Of a DNA stretch of 64,000 bases, positions 39,740 through 48,550 are shown piece after piece. Below the pieces are notes generated by a model, which was not told the DNA's origin, made no database searches, and saw only the letters and a list, made by a program, of their open reading frames with translations. A program made the translations under genes and the position numbers. Every line of letters starts with the position of its first letter. Position 1 is the stretch's first letter. This DNA is from Actinomycetes bacterium (GTDB lineage: Bacteria; Actinomycetota; Acidimicrobiia; Acidimicrobiales; RAAP-2). Where the stretch lies: NCBI GenBank assembly GCA_021806045.1, contig JAJZDI010000003.1, positions 124,001 to 188,000 on the forward strand. The letters run 5' to 3'.

Positions 39740-40888
39740 TCAGTCGAAGGTGACGATGCCCCGGACGTTCACCCCGGCGTTCAGGTCGTCGTAGCCCTTC
39801 TGGACCTCATCGAGGGTGTACTCGTTGGTGATGAGGCTGTCGAGCTCGAGGATCCCGGCCCGGTAGAGGTTCAGGAGGTTCGGGATCTGCACCCGCGGGC
39901 TGCGAGAGCCGAACACCGTCCCGAGCAGCGACTGGTTGAACATCGACAGGTTGAACACGTTGAGCTGCACGTCGAGCTGGGTGATGGGGGCGATGGCCGT
40001 GGCCACGATCCGGCCGTCCTTGGAGGCGATGGACTGCGCCGGGGCGAGCAGGTCCCCGGTCAGGACACCCGGGGTGAGGACGACCACGTCGGCCATCCGG
40101 CCCTCGGTCATCTCGGCCACCATGAACGTGGCCTCCTCCACCGAGGCGGCGCCGTGGGTGGCACCGATCGTCTTGGCCCGCTCCACCTTGAAGGGGAGGG
40201 GGTCGACGGCCACGATGTTGCTGGCGCCGGCGATGCGGGCCCCCTGGATGGCGCCCGATCCCACGCCACCGCAGCCGACGACGACGACCGTCTCGCCCGG
40301 CCGCACCTCGGCCCGGTCCACGCACGAGCCGAAACCGGTGGAGATGCCGCAGCTGATCAGGGCGGCCGCCTTGAGCGACGCGCCCTGGTCGATCTTCACC
40401 ACCGACGCCTCGTTCACCAACATCTGCTCGGCGAACGTGCCGAGCTGCGTCATGCGGTTGAGGGGGGTGCCGTCGAGGTGGTGGCGCCACTGACCGTCGC
40501 TCATCATGGGGCCGGCCAGCGTGGTCATGCCCAGGTCGCACAGGTACTGACGCCCGGTCGAGCACCAGAAGCAGCGGCCGCACGACGGGATGAAGGACAT
40601 GGCGACGTGGTCGCCCACCGCCACGCTCTCGACCCCCGGGCCGACCTCGGTCACGATGCCGGCGCCCTCGTGCCCGCCCACGATCGGGTACATCGACTCC
40701 ACGCCCAGCATCTGGAGGACCTCGGTCGGGGCGGACATGTCACCGGTGCGCAGGTGCTCGTCGGAGTGGCACATCCCGGCGTATGCCATCTTCACGACGA
40801 CCTCGTGCGGACCGGGAGGATCGATGTCGATCTCCTCGATCTTCCAGGGCTCGTTTACTCCGAAACAGATTGCGGCACGGACCTTCAT
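39740..40888 (-). CDS. NDMA-dependent (mycofactocin-linked) alcohol dehydrogenase, zinc MDR family
   Basis: A 382-residue class III-like zinc alcohol dehydrogenase. Visible: catalytic zinc ligand region GMCHSDEH, GGHEGAGIVTEVGPGV, structural zinc cysteines CGRCFWCSTGRQYLC, and the nucleotide motif VVGCGGVGSGAIQGARIAGA. It closely resembles the NDMA-dependent alcohol dehydrogenases that hold NAD tightly and pass hydride to mycofactocin in vivo. Position next to mftR and the mft operon agrees. The ATG at 40888 gives the family N-terminus (MKVRAAICFGVNEPW). The upstream extension is noncoding in character. Confidence 0.93.
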   Translation of the reverse strand: MKVRAAICFGVNEPWKIEEIDIDPPGPHEVVVKMAYAGMCHSDEHLRTGDMSAPTEVLQMLGVESMYPIVGGHEGAGIVTEVGPGVESVAVGDHVAMSFIPSCGRCFWCSTGRQYLCDLGMTTLAGPMMSDGQWRHHLDGTPLNRMTQLGTFAEQMLVNEASVVKIDQGASLKAAALISCGISTGFGSCVDRAEVRPGETVVVVGCGGVGSGAIQGARIAGASNIVAVDPLPFKVERAKTIGATHGAASVEEATFMVAEMTEGRMADVVVLTPGVLTGDLLAPAQSIASKDGRIVATAIAPITQLDVQLNVFNLSMFNQSLLGTVFGSRSPRVQIPNLLNLYRAGILELDSLITNEYTLDEVQKGYDDLNAGVNVRGIVTFD

Positions 40889-40975
40889 CGATCGAGTCCT
40901 CCCCTTCACCTCGTCGTCCGGTGGCCTCCGGTCGGCCCGGATCGTACGGCGGTCCCAGCATGGCACCGCACGGGC

Positions 40976-41644
40976 TCAGCTTCCCACCGCCGTGTCGCCT
41001 CCGTCGAACCCACCGGCGACGAGGCCGAGCGCCCGGTCGAGCTCCGGTGCGGGATCCTCGCCCCCGCCGGCGGCCCAGTGCTCGTACGCGGCCGTGGCCG
41101 CCCCCAGGGCCACGTGGGCCACGGTCCGGGCCCGCAGGTCGTCGGGCCCGACGCCCATCCGGCCCGCGGCGAAACGGGCCACCACGTCGAGCCAGTCGGC
41201 GTAGCGGAGGGTCGAGTGCGCCACCAGGGCCGGCACCGTCGTGATCAGGGTGATCCGGATGCGAAGCTCGTCGAGGGCGCCGGCCCCGAAGTGGTTGGTG
41301 GCCACCACCGCCCGCCGCACCGCCTCGAAGATGGGCTCATCGGCCGGGCCGGCGGCCAGCTGCTCGGCCAAGCGTTCCAACTCGTCGTCGAACTCGCCCC
41401 ACACCAGGTCGGCCTTGGTGGGGAAGTACCGGAACAGGGTCCGCCTCGAGATCCCGGCGGAGGCGGCGACCTCCTCGACGGTGGTCTCGTCGTAGCCGTT
41501 GGTCGCGAACAGCTCGAGTGCGACCCGGGCCGCGTGCCGGCGGGTCGTCGACGGGCGGCGCCCCCGGAGCGGGCGGTCGGGGGCGGGCGGTGCCGCGGGC
41601 GGTACTGCGGGCATCGCCCCGCCATCGCTCGTCGGTCGTTCCAC
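40976..41644 (-). CDS. mftR: Mycofactocin system TetR-family regulator
   Basis: A 222-residue TetR protein. The N-terminal helix-turn-helix reads TTRRHAARVALELFATNGYDETTVEEVAASAGISRRTLFRYFPTKADLVWGEF, as in MftR. The C-terminal ligand domain is variable; in mycobacteria MftR responds to long acyl-CoA. The GTG at 41644 is chosen for its strong ribosome site (GGGAGGA, 7-nt spacing); ATGs at 41689 and 41704 are alternatives, but the latter lies inside the palindrome at 41699-41713. It is divergent from mftA, so it probably represses the mft operon and itself. Confidence 0.87.
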   Translation of the reverse strand: MERPTSDGGAMPAVPPAAPPAPDRPLRGRRPSTTRRHAARVALELFATNGYDETTVEEVAASAGISRRTLFRYFPTKADLVWGEFDDELERLAEQLAAGPADEPIFEAVRRAVVATNHFGAGALDELRIRITLITTVPALVAHSTLRYADWLDVVARFAAGRMGVGPDDLRARTVAHVALGAATAAYEHWAAGGGEDPAPELDRALGLVAGGFDGGDTAVGS

Positions 41645-41698
41645 CCCGGGATCCTCCCATCCGCCCGCCGCGCGTCTTCGATCGCCCATCTTCCATTT

Positions 41699-41713
41699 TG
41701 ACATCGAGTGTCA
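41699..41713. promoter_or_regulatory. Palindrome TGACA-N5-TGTCA, probable MftR operator and promoter region
   Basis: A perfect 5+5 inverted repeat, TGACA tcgag TGTCA, is followed 4 bp later by a third half-site (TTGACA at 41718-41723). It is the only clearly AT-richer stretch between mftR and mftA, and TTGACA hexamers at 41698 and 41718 resemble -35 boxes. A TetR dimer bound here would block both directions. Binding is inferred. Confidence 0.65.
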
Positions 41714-41824
41714 TAAATTGACACCATCGTCCCGGCTCCCGCCCGGGCAGCGACACGGCGACGGTCGCCGACACCGACGATCGAGCACCGACGACTGACC
41801 ATCGAACACCGACCGGAGGCACCG

Positions 41825-41971
41825 ATGACCGATCCCACCACCGACGAGATGACCGCCGACACCACCGCCCCCGACGCGGGAGCGGACGCCGCCGTCGACA
41901 CCACCGGCCCGATCGAGTCCGAGCTCCTCGTCGAGGACGTGTCCATCGACGGGATGTGCGGCGTCTACTGA
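41825..41971 (+). CDS. mftA: Mycofactocin precursor peptide
   Basis: A 48-residue RiPP precursor. The acidic, Thr/Asp-rich leader (MTDPTTDEMTADTTAPDAGA...) leads to the recognition part ESELLVEDVSIDGMCGVY. The C-terminal IDGMCGVY is the signature of MftA: MftC decarboxylates the terminal Tyr and couples it to the penultimate Val. A ribosome site GGAGG lies 5 nt before the ATG. The gene is short and easily missed. First gene of the mft operon; mftB begins 7 bp after its stop. Confidence 0.96.
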   Translation: MTDPTTDEMTADTTAPDAGADAAVDTTGPIESELLVEDVSIDGMCGVY

Positions 41972-41978
41972 GGACGTC

Positions 41979-42329
41979 GTGACCCCCGACACCGCCTCGG
42001 CGGCACGCACCGGCCGGGCAGCCGGCGGGCACACGGACGACCCGGCTGCACCGTCGGCGTTCGACCCCGACATGCCCTGGGCGCTCGACCCCCGGGTCTC
42101 GCTCCGCCCCGAGCCCTTCGGCGCCCTCGCCTACCACTTCGGCAACCGCCGCCTGGCCTTCGTGAAGAGCCCCACGCTGCTGTCGGTCGTGCGCGGTCTC
42201 GACGACCATCCCTCGGCCCGTGCCGCCTGCAGGGCGGCCGGCGTCGGCGACGACGAGCTGGCCCGTCACGAGCAGGCGCTGGCCGCGCTGGCCGCCCGGG
42301 GCATGCTCGTCCCGAGGGGTGACCGATGA
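41979..42329 (+). CDS. mftB: Mycofactocin precursor-binding chaperone
   Basis: A 116-residue PqqD-like RiPP recognition element that binds the MftA leader and presents it to MftC. The core reads WALDPRVSLRPEPFGALAYHFGNRRLAFVKSPTLLSVVRGLDDHPS, typical of MftB, after a ~32-residue variable N-terminus. The GTG at 41979 sits 7 bp after the mftA stop with GAGGAC upstream. The stop overlaps the mftC ATG (ATGA), so the two partners are translationally coupled. Confidence 0.93.
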   Translation: MTPDTASAARTGRAAGGHTDDPAAPSAFDPDMPWALDPRVSLRPEPFGALAYHFGNRRLAFVKSPTLLSVVRGLDDHPSARAACRAAGVGDDELARHEQALAALAARGMLVPRGDR

Positions 42330-43534
42330 CGGCCGTCATGCCGGGCGGCGTGCGCCTGATCGACCAGTTCGAGCGCGGCCTCGACGCCCCCATCTGCCTG
42401 ACGTGGGAGCTCACCTACGCCTGCAACCTGGCCTGTGCCCACTGCCTGTCCTCCTCGGGGCGCCGTGACCCGGGTGAGCTCACCACGGCCGAGTGCGAGG
42501 CGGTCATCGACGAGCTCGAGGCCATGCAGGTCTTCTACGTCAACATCGGCGGCGGCGAGCCCACCGTGCGGCGCGACTTCTGGCACCTGGTCGACTACGC
42601 CACCGCCCACCACGTCGGGGTCAAGTTCTCGACCAACGGCTCGCGCATCACCCCGGCGGTGGCCGCCCGCCTGGCCGCCTCGGACTACGTGGACGTCCAG
42701 ATCTCGCTGGACGGGGCCACCGCCGAGGTGAACGACGCCCTGCGTGGCGAGGGAACGTACGCCACCGCCCTCGCGGCCATGGACCACCTGGCAGCGGCCG
42801 GCTTCGAGGGCTTCAAGCTGTCGGTGGTCGTCACCCGGGAGAACGCCGCTCAGCTCGACGACTTCCTCGCCCTGGCCGACCGCTACCGGGCCCAGCTCCG
42901 CCTGACCCGCCTGCGGCCCTCCGGGCGCGGCGCCGACGTGTGGGACCGGCTCCACCCGACGGCCGACCAGCAGCGGGCGCTCCACGCCTGGCTCCTCCGC
43001 CACGGCGAGCGGGTCCTGACCGGCGACTCGTTCTTCCACCTGGGCGCCTATGGCGAGTCGCTCCCCGGCCTCAACCTGTGCGGCGCCGGGCGGGTCGTGT
43101 GCCTGATCGACCCGGTCGGCGACGTCTACGCCTGCCCGTTCGCCATCCACGACCGCTTCCGGGCCGGCAACGTCCGCGCCGAAGGCGGCTTCACGTCGGT
43201 GTGGCGGGAGTCGTCCCTCTTCGCCGAGCTCCGGCGCCCCGACGGCGGCGGCGCATGCAGTTCGTGCGGCCACTTCGACGCCTGCCGGGGCGGGTGCATG
43301 GCGGCCAAGTTCTTCACGGGCCTGCCCCTCGACGGGCCCGATCCCGAGTGCGTGCTCGGGCACGGCGCGGCGTCGCTCGCCGATCGTGACCCGGAACGCG
43401 CCACGCCCCGCCCGTCGGGCGACCACTCCGTCCCGGGCCGGGTCCCCGTACGCCTCGCCCCCCGCTCCCGACCCGTGACCGACCGGGCCTGCGCCGACCA
43501 CCCGCTGGCCGGCGCCGACCTGGCCACGGCCTGA
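42326..43534 (+). CDS. mftC: Mycofactocin radical SAM maturase
   Basis: A 402-residue radical SAM/SPASM enzyme. The SAM [4Fe-4S] cysteines C33, C37 and C40 lie in ACNLACAHC; IGGGEPTVRRDF follows. C-terminal SPASM cysteines for the auxiliary clusters lie in LCGAGRVVCLIDPVGDVYACPF and CSSCGHFDACRGGCMAA. MftC performs the oxidative decarboxylation and then carbon-carbon cross-linking of the MftA Val-Tyr end. It overlaps mftB by 4 bp; a 17-bp gap precedes the OYE gene. The last ~55 residues are Arg/Ala/Pro-rich with no known role. Confidence 0.96.
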   Translation: MTAVMPGGVRLIDQFERGLDAPICLTWELTYACNLACAHCLSSSGRRDPGELTTAECEAVIDELEAMQVFYVNIGGGEPTVRRDFWHLVDYATAHHVGVKFSTNGSRITPAVAARLAASDYVDVQISLDGATAEVNDALRGEGTYATALAAMDHLAAAGFEGFKLSVVVTRENAAQLDDFLALADRYRAQLRLTRLRPSGRGADVWDRLHPTADQQRALHAWLLRHGERVLTGDSFFHLGAYGESLPGLNLCGAGRVVCLIDPVGDVYACPFAIHDRFRAGNVRAEGGFTSVWRESSLFAELRRPDGGGACSSCGHFDACRGGCMAAKFFTGLPLDGPDPECVLGHGAASLADRDPERATPRPSGDHSVPGRVPVRLAPRSRPVTDRACADHPLAGADLATA

Positions 43535-43551
43535 GCACCCCGGCGGGTGCC

Positions 43552-45579
43552 GTGCTGCTGACCGAGCCCGTCGTGATCGCCGGCCGCAGCGCGCCGTCCC
43601 GGACCGTCTTCGGTCCCCACGAGACCAACCTGGCCAGAGGGAGGTCGATCGGCGACCGCCACGTGGCCTACTACGCGGCCCGTGCCGCCGGCGGGTGCGG
43701 CGTGGTGGTGACCGAGACCGCCTCCGTCCACCCGTCCGACTGGCCCTACGAGCGGGCACCGCTGGCCGAGGCGTGCGGCGAGGGTTGGGCGGCCGTCGCC
43801 GATGCGTGCCACGCCGGGGGCGCCCTCGTGCTCGCCGGGCTGGGACATGCCGGCGGCCAGGGGTCCTCCGCCTACTCCCAGCGCGCCATGTGGGCCCCCT
43901 CGGCGGTGGCCGACGCCGTCAGCCGGGAGCTCCCCATGGTCATGGGCCAGGACGAGATCGACGCCGTCGTCGCCGGGTTCGCCGCCGGGGCACGGCTGGC
44001 CGCCGCATCGGGCCTGGACGGGGTCGAGATCGATGCCGGCCCCGTGTCGCTCCTGCGCCAGTTCCACTCCGGGCTGACCAACCAGCGCGCCGATGCCTAC
44101 GGGGAGGACCGGCTGGCCCTGACGGTGGCGGTCATCGAGTCGGTTCGGGAGGCGATGGGGACCGACCGGATCGTCGCCCTGCGGCTGTCGTGCGACGAGC
44201 TCGCTCCGTGGGCCGGGGTGACCCCCGAGCAGGCAGCCGCCCACGTCGACGCTCTCGCCGCCCGGCTCGACCTGCTCACGGTGGTCCGCGGTGGGCCGTT
44301 CTCGGTGACCGCCTACCGGCCAGATGCCCACACACCGCCGGGCTTCAACCTCGAGCTGTGCCGGTCCATGCGGGAGGCGGCGGCCGGCCGGGTGCCAGTC
44401 GTCCTCCAGGGGAGCGTCGTCGATCCGGTCATGGCCGAGGAGGCGCTGGCCGGCGGGGTGGCCGACCTGGTGGAGATGACCCGGGCCCAGATCGCCGATG
44501 CCGGGATGGTCACCGCCGTGCGCGCCGGCCACCCCTCGGGGCCACGGCCCTGCCTGCTCTGCAACCAGGCGTGCCGGGTGCGCGACAACCGCAACCCGCT
44601 CGTCAGCTGCGTCGTCGACCCGGCCGCCGGGCACGAGACGACCGAGCCGGCACCGGCCAGCGCCAGCGGCGGCGGCAGCGGCGGCGGCAGCAACGACGGA
44701 GACGGCGCCCGGGACACCGCGGGAACGACCCCGCCCGTGCTGGTGGTGGGTGGCGGTCCCGCCGGCCTGGAGTGCGCCCGGGTCCTGGCCGCCGCCGGCC
44801 GGCCCGTGCGCGTGGTGGAGCGCTCCGACCGCCTGGGCGGAATGGTGCGGGCCACCGCGGCCGGACCGGGGCGGGAACGCCTGGTCGCCGCGGTCGACTG
44901 GCTGGAGGCCGAATGCCGGAGGCTCGGCGTCTCCTTCCAGACGGGCACCACCGTCACCGGGGCCGAGATCGCCCGGGCGGGCGCCGAGGGCGCTCCCGTC
45001 GTGGTGGCCGTCGGCTCCGTACCGGCGCCGCTCGGGTTCGCCGTGGCGGGGCCGACCGTGGTGGTCGACGGTGCTGAGCTGCTCGCCGCCGGATCGCCCG
45101 CAGGGCTGGCCGACGGACCGGTGGTCGTCCACGACCCGGTCGGCGGGCCCGTCGGCGTGGCCGTCGCCGAATGGCTGGCCACGGCCGGTCGCTCGGTGGC
45201 GCTCGTCACCCCTGACCCGGTGGCGGGGACGCTCCTGGCCCGCACCGGCGACCTGGCCGACGCCAACGTCCGCCTCCAGCGTGCCGGGGTCGAACGGGTG
45301 CTGCGCTCGCGGCTGCGTCGGGTGGACGGGGGCGAGGCACACGTGGAGGACGTCTGGACATCCGCGACCCGGTCGCTTCCCTGTGCCGTCGTGGTCGACT
45401 GCAGCCACCGCCTGCCCTGCCCGTTGCCCGGGAACACACCTGAGGGCGCCGCGGGCAGCGAAGCTCCGCCTGCCGGGACCCGGGTGCTGACCGCAGGCGA
45501 CTGCGTCGCCCCCCGGACCATCCTCGAGGCCGTCCTCGAAGGGCGGCGGCGGGCACTCGCGCTGGTGGCGGCGCCGTGA
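43552..45579 (+). CDS. Mycofactocin-associated FadH/OYE-family oxidoreductase 1
   Basis: A 675-residue relative of 2,4-dienoyl-CoA reductase FadH and old yellow enzyme. The FMN TIM barrel (about 1-345) opens RTVFGPHETNLARGRS. A [4Fe-4S] motif C-x2-C-x3-C-x11-C lies at CLLCNQACR...VSC, then a Gly/Ser linker (ASGGGSGGGSNDGD), and an FAD/NAD(P) half begins VLVVGGGPAGLECAR. This enzyme class is known beside mft operons in several phyla, with unproven function. Start is GTG at 43552. Given the absence of MftD, it could take part in precursor oxidation, or act on the cofactor or a substrate; this is inference. Confidence 0.88.
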   Translation: MLLTEPVVIAGRSAPSRTVFGPHETNLARGRSIGDRHVAYYAARAAGGCGVVVTETASVHPSDWPYERAPLAEACGEGWAAVADACHAGGALVLAGLGHAGGQGSSAYSQRAMWAPSAVADAVSRELPMVMGQDEIDAVVAGFAAGARLAAASGLDGVEIDAGPVSLLRQFHSGLTNQRADAYGEDRLALTVAVIESVREAMGTDRIVALRLSCDELAPWAGVTPEQAAAHVDALAARLDLLTVVRGGPFSVTAYRPDAHTPPGFNLELCRSMREAAAGRVPVVLQGSVVDPVMAEEALAGGVADLVEMTRAQIADAGMVTAVRAGHPSGPRPCLLCNQACRVRDNRNPLVSCVVDPAAGHETTEPAPASASGGGSGGGSNDGDGARDTAGTTPPVLVVGGGPAGLECARVLAAAGRPVRVVERSDRLGGMVRATAAGPGRERLVAAVDWLEAECRRLGVSFQTGTTVTGAEIARAGAEGAPVVVAVGSVPAPLGFAVAGPTVVVDGAELLAAGSPAGLADGPVVVHDPVGGPVGVAVAEWLATAGRSVALVTPDPVAGTLLARTGDLADANVRLQRAGVERVLRSRLRRVDGGEAHVEDVWTSATRSLPCAVVVDCSHRLPCPLPGNTPEGAAGSEAPPAGTRVLTAGDCVAPRTILEAVLEGRRRALALVAAP

Positions 45580-46421
45580 CGGCAGCCACCCCCGCTACCC
45601 CTTCCGCCCCCACGGGCGGCCGCCTGGCCGGCAAGGTCGCGCTGGTGACCGGCGCGGCCCGGGGCATGGGTCGGGCACACGCCCTGCGCCTGGCCGGCGA
45701 GGGAGCTGACGTGGTGGCCATCGACTCGTGCGCCGACGACCCGGCCATCCCCTACCCCCTGGCGACACGTGACGATCTCGAGACCACGGTCGGCGCGGTG
45801 CGCGCCCTCGGTCGCCGGGCGGTGGGAGCGGTGACCGACGTGCGCGACGCCGCCGCGCTTGCCGGTGCGGTCGACGCCGCCGTCGCCGATCTCGGCCGGC
45901 TCGACGTGGTGGTGGCCAATGCCGGCGTCTGCACCGTCCAGCGGTGGGACGAGGTCACGCCCGAGGTGTGGGACGCGGTGGTCGGGGTGAACCTCACCGG
46001 CGTGTGGAACACGTGCACCGCCGGCGCCCGGCACTTGGTGGCGGCGGGCGGTGGCTCGATGGTGCTCGTCAGCTCGGCGGCCGGGCTGAAAGGCCACCCC
46101 TTCTTCGCCCCCTACGTGGCCGCCAAGCACGGGGTGGTGGGGATCATGCGGGTGCTGGCCATGGAGCTCGCCGCCCACCACGTCCGGGTGAACACCGTCC
46201 ATCCCACCGGCGTCGACACCCCCATGCTGGCCGGCCTGGGCGGGCTTGGGGAGCGGCTGGAGGCGGCGCCCGAGCTCGGCCCCATCTTCATGAACGCCCT
46301 CCCCCTCGACCTGGTGAGCGCCGAGGACGTCGCCGGCGCGGTGGCCTTCCTGGCCTCCGACGAGGCTCGGGCCGTCACCGGTCTCACCATGACCGTCGAC
46401 GCCGGGACCACGGCCCGATGA
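45576..46421 (+). CDS. Mycofactocin-coupled SDR-family oxidoreductase
   Basis: A 281-residue SDR. Motifs: TGAARGMG near 20, ANAG near 111, the catalytic Ser in LVSSAAG and YVAAKHG near 178. After the second strand it has an insertion ([23 protein letters not shown]) characteristic of mycofactocin-dependent SDRs. These keep NAD bound and are thought to recycle it via mycofactocin rather than exchanging it. Start is GTG overlapping the previous stop (GTGA), and the end overlaps the next ATG. Substrate, an alcohol or sterol-like compound, is unknown. Confidence 0.9.
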   Translation: MTAATPATPSAPTGGRLAGKVALVTGAARGMGRAHALRLAGEGADVVAIDSCADDPAIPYPLATRDDLETTVGAVRALGRRAVGAVTDVRDAAALAGAVDAAVADLGRLDVVVANAGVCTVQRWDEVTPEVWDAVVGVNLTGVWNTCTAGARHLVAAGGGSMVLVSSAAGLKGHPFFAPYVAAKHGVVGIMRVLAMELAAHHVRVNTVHPTGVDTPMLAGLGGLGERLEAAPELGPIFMNALPLDLVSAEDVAGAVAFLASDEARAVTGLTMTVDAGTTAR

Positions 46422-48550
46422 CCGCGTCCACCACGTACCCGCGCCTCTTCTCCCCGCTGCGGATCGGGCCGGTGACGGTGCCCAACCGCATCGTCTTCTC
46501 CGCCCACCTGACCAACTACGCCGAGGACGGCTTGCCCACCGAGCAGCACGCCGCCTACTACGCGGCCCGGGCGGCCGGCGGTGCCGGCCTGATCATCACC
46601 GAGGAGCACTCCACCCACCCCACCGACTGGCCCTACGAGAAGCTGATCCACGGCTTCGACCCCCGGGTCGTCCCCGGGTACCGCCGCATCACCGCCGCCG
46701 TGCACGCCCACGGCGTGCCGATCCTGGCCCAGATCAACCACAACGGCGGCCAGGCGTCGTCGATGTACAGCCGCCTGCCCGTGTGGGCACCGAGCCCGGT
46801 GCCCGATCCCCTCTTCCGCGAGGTGCCGAAGGCCGTCGACCGCCACGAGATCGACGAGATCATCGCCGGGTACGCCACGGTGGCGGCCCACTGCGCGGCG
46901 GGCGGGTTCGACGGGATCGAGCTCCAGTGCTCGCACTCGTCCATCGTCCGGGGGTTCCTCTCCCCGGCGACGAACCACCGGGAGGACGAGTACGGCGGGA
47001 GCCTGGCCAACCGGGCCCGGCTGCTCCTCGAGCTGGTGGCGGCGGTCCGGGACGCCATCGGCCCCGACCGGGCCCTCGGGGTCCGGCTGTGCGGCGACGA
47101 GCTCATCGAGGGCGGGACGACCATCGACGACGCGGTGTCCGTGGCCCGCATGGTCGAGGCCTCCGGGCACGTCGACTACATCAACACGTCGATCGGGGTG
47201 GCGACCGCCACCCTGTTCATGATCGAGGCGAGCATGCAGGTGCCGCCCGGCTACGCCAGCTTCATCCCGAGCGCCATCCGCGACGCCGTCGACCTCCCGG
47301 TCGTCGGCGTCGGACGCTTCAAGGACCCCGTACAGGCCGAGCGGGCCCTCGACGAGGGGATCTGCGACCTGATCGGCGTGGTGCGCGGCCAGATCGCCGA
47401 CCCCGAATTCGCGGCGAAGGCACGGGCCGGGGAGACGTCCTCCATCCGCACCTGCCTGTCGTGCAACCAGGAGTGCGTGGGCCGGATGGGCCTCAACCGG
47501 TGGCTGGGCTGCATCGAGAACCCCACGGCCGGCCGGGAGTCGGTGCCCGTGCCCCCGCCCCAGCGGCCCCGGCGGGTGGTCGTGGTCGGTGGCGGGCCCG
47601 GCGGGCTCCAGGCCGCGGTCACCGCCGCCGAGCGCGGGCACCGCGTGACCCTCTTCGAGCGGGGGACGCGCCTCGGCGGCCAGGTGGCCCTGGCCGCCTC
47701 GGTCCCCTCCCGAGCCGAGTTCCTCGACCTCACCCGCAACCTCATCGCCCGGGCCCAGTCGCTGGGCGTCGACATCCGCCTGTCCACCGAGGTCGACGCC
47801 TCGGCCATCCTCGGACTGGGGCCCGACGCGGTCGTGGTCGCCACCGGGGCGAGGCCGAAGCGGCCGTGGTGGGCGGGCGACGAACCCCGCGTGGTCGACG
47901 TGCGCGACGTGCTCGAGGGGAGGGCATCGCCCACCGGACGGATCGTGGTCGTCGACGAGCTCGGGTTCCACCAGGCGACCTCCGTCGCCGAGCTGCTCGC
48001 CGACCGCGGTGGGCGGGTGACGGTGGTGACCCCGGGGATGGTGGTCGGGCAGGATCTGGGGGTGACCCTCGACCTCGAGACGTGGAACGTGCGGGCCCAC
48101 GCCCGGGGGATCGTCCAGGTCACCGACGTCGTCCCCATGGGGGTCACGCCCGCCGGGGAGGGCAGATCCGGGGAGGGCAGCTCCGGGGAGGGCAGCTCCG
48201 GGGAGGGCAGCTCCGGGGAGGGCAGATCCGGGGAGGGCAGATCCGGGGACGGCAGCTCCGGGGACGGCAGCTCCGGGGACGGCAGCTCCGGGGACGGCAG
48301 CTCCGGGGAGGGCAGCTCCGGGGAGGGCAGATCCGCGATCGTGCTCGAGCTCCAGCACCACCCCACGGGCGAGACGCGGCTCGTCGACTGCGACTGGGTC
48401 GTCTGCGCCGTCCAGCAGGAGGCGGACGACGCGCTGTGGTCAGCATTGGCGGGTGCCCCGTTCCCGGTCCACCGGGTCGGTGACTGCGTGGCGCCCCGAC
48501 GTGCCCACGCCGCGGTGATCGAGGGACAGCGGGTGGGGGTGGAGCTGTGA
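46418..48550 (+). CDS. Mycofactocin-associated FadH/OYE-family oxidoreductase 2
   Basis: A 710-residue second FadH/OYE enzyme, clearly related to number 1 but better conserved in active-site regions: [51 protein letters not shown] (FMN/active-site signature of FadH). [4Fe-4S] cysteines are CLSCNQEC...GC (C-x2-C-x3-C-x11-C) near 345-365. The FAD/NAD(P) part starts [14 protein letters not shown] near 390. A 60-residue GEGSS repeat interrupts the reductase half near 580-640. ATGA overlap with the SDR and GTGA overlap with the ETF gene place it firmly in the operon. Function unproven. Confidence 0.9.
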   Translation: MTASTTYPRLFSPLRIGPVTVPNRIVFSAHLTNYAEDGLPTEQHAAYYAARAAGGAGLIITEEHSTHPTDWPYEKLIHGFDPRVVPGYRRITAAVHAHGVPILAQINHNGGQASSMYSRLPVWAPSPVPDPLFREVPKAVDRHEIDEIIAGYATVAAHCAAGGFDGIELQCSHSSIVRGFLSPATNHREDEYGGSLANRARLLLELVAAVRDAIGPDRALGVRLCGDELIEGGTTIDDAVSVARMVEASGHVDYINTSIGVATATLFMIEASMQVPPGYASFIPSAIRDAVDLPVVGVGRFKDPVQAERALDEGICDLIGVVRGQIADPEFAAKARAGETSSIRTCLSCNQECVGRMGLNRWLGCIENPTAGRESVPVPPPQRPRRVVVVGGGPGGLQAAVTAAERGHRVTLFERGTRLGGQVALAASVPSRAEFLDLTRNLIARAQSLGVDIRLSTEVDASAILGLGPDAVVVATGARPKRPWWAGDEPRVVDVRDVLEGRASPTGRIVVVDELGFHQATSVAELLADRGGRVTVVTPGMVVGQDLGVTLDLETWNVRAHARGIVQVTDVVPMGVTPAGEGRSGEGSSGEGSSGEGSSGEGRSGEGRSGDGSSGDGSSGDGSSGDGSSGEGSSGEGRSAIVLELQHHPTGETRLVDCDWVVCAVQQEADDALWSALAGAPFPVHRVGDCVAPRRAHAAVIEGQRVGVEL
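48155..48334 (+). repeat. Twelve 15-bp in-frame tandem repeats (G-E/D-G-S/R-S)
   Basis: Twelve units of ggggagggcagctcc and close variants (gac for gag, aga for agc) insert 60 residues into the reductase half of OYE enzyme 2. Variants come in blocks, as expected from unequal exchange or slippage. Confidence 0.95.

Noticed and set aside
48155-48334. CRISPR-like array
   Set aside because: The 15-bp repeats have no spacers and encode an in-frame peptide; they are a coding minisatellite.
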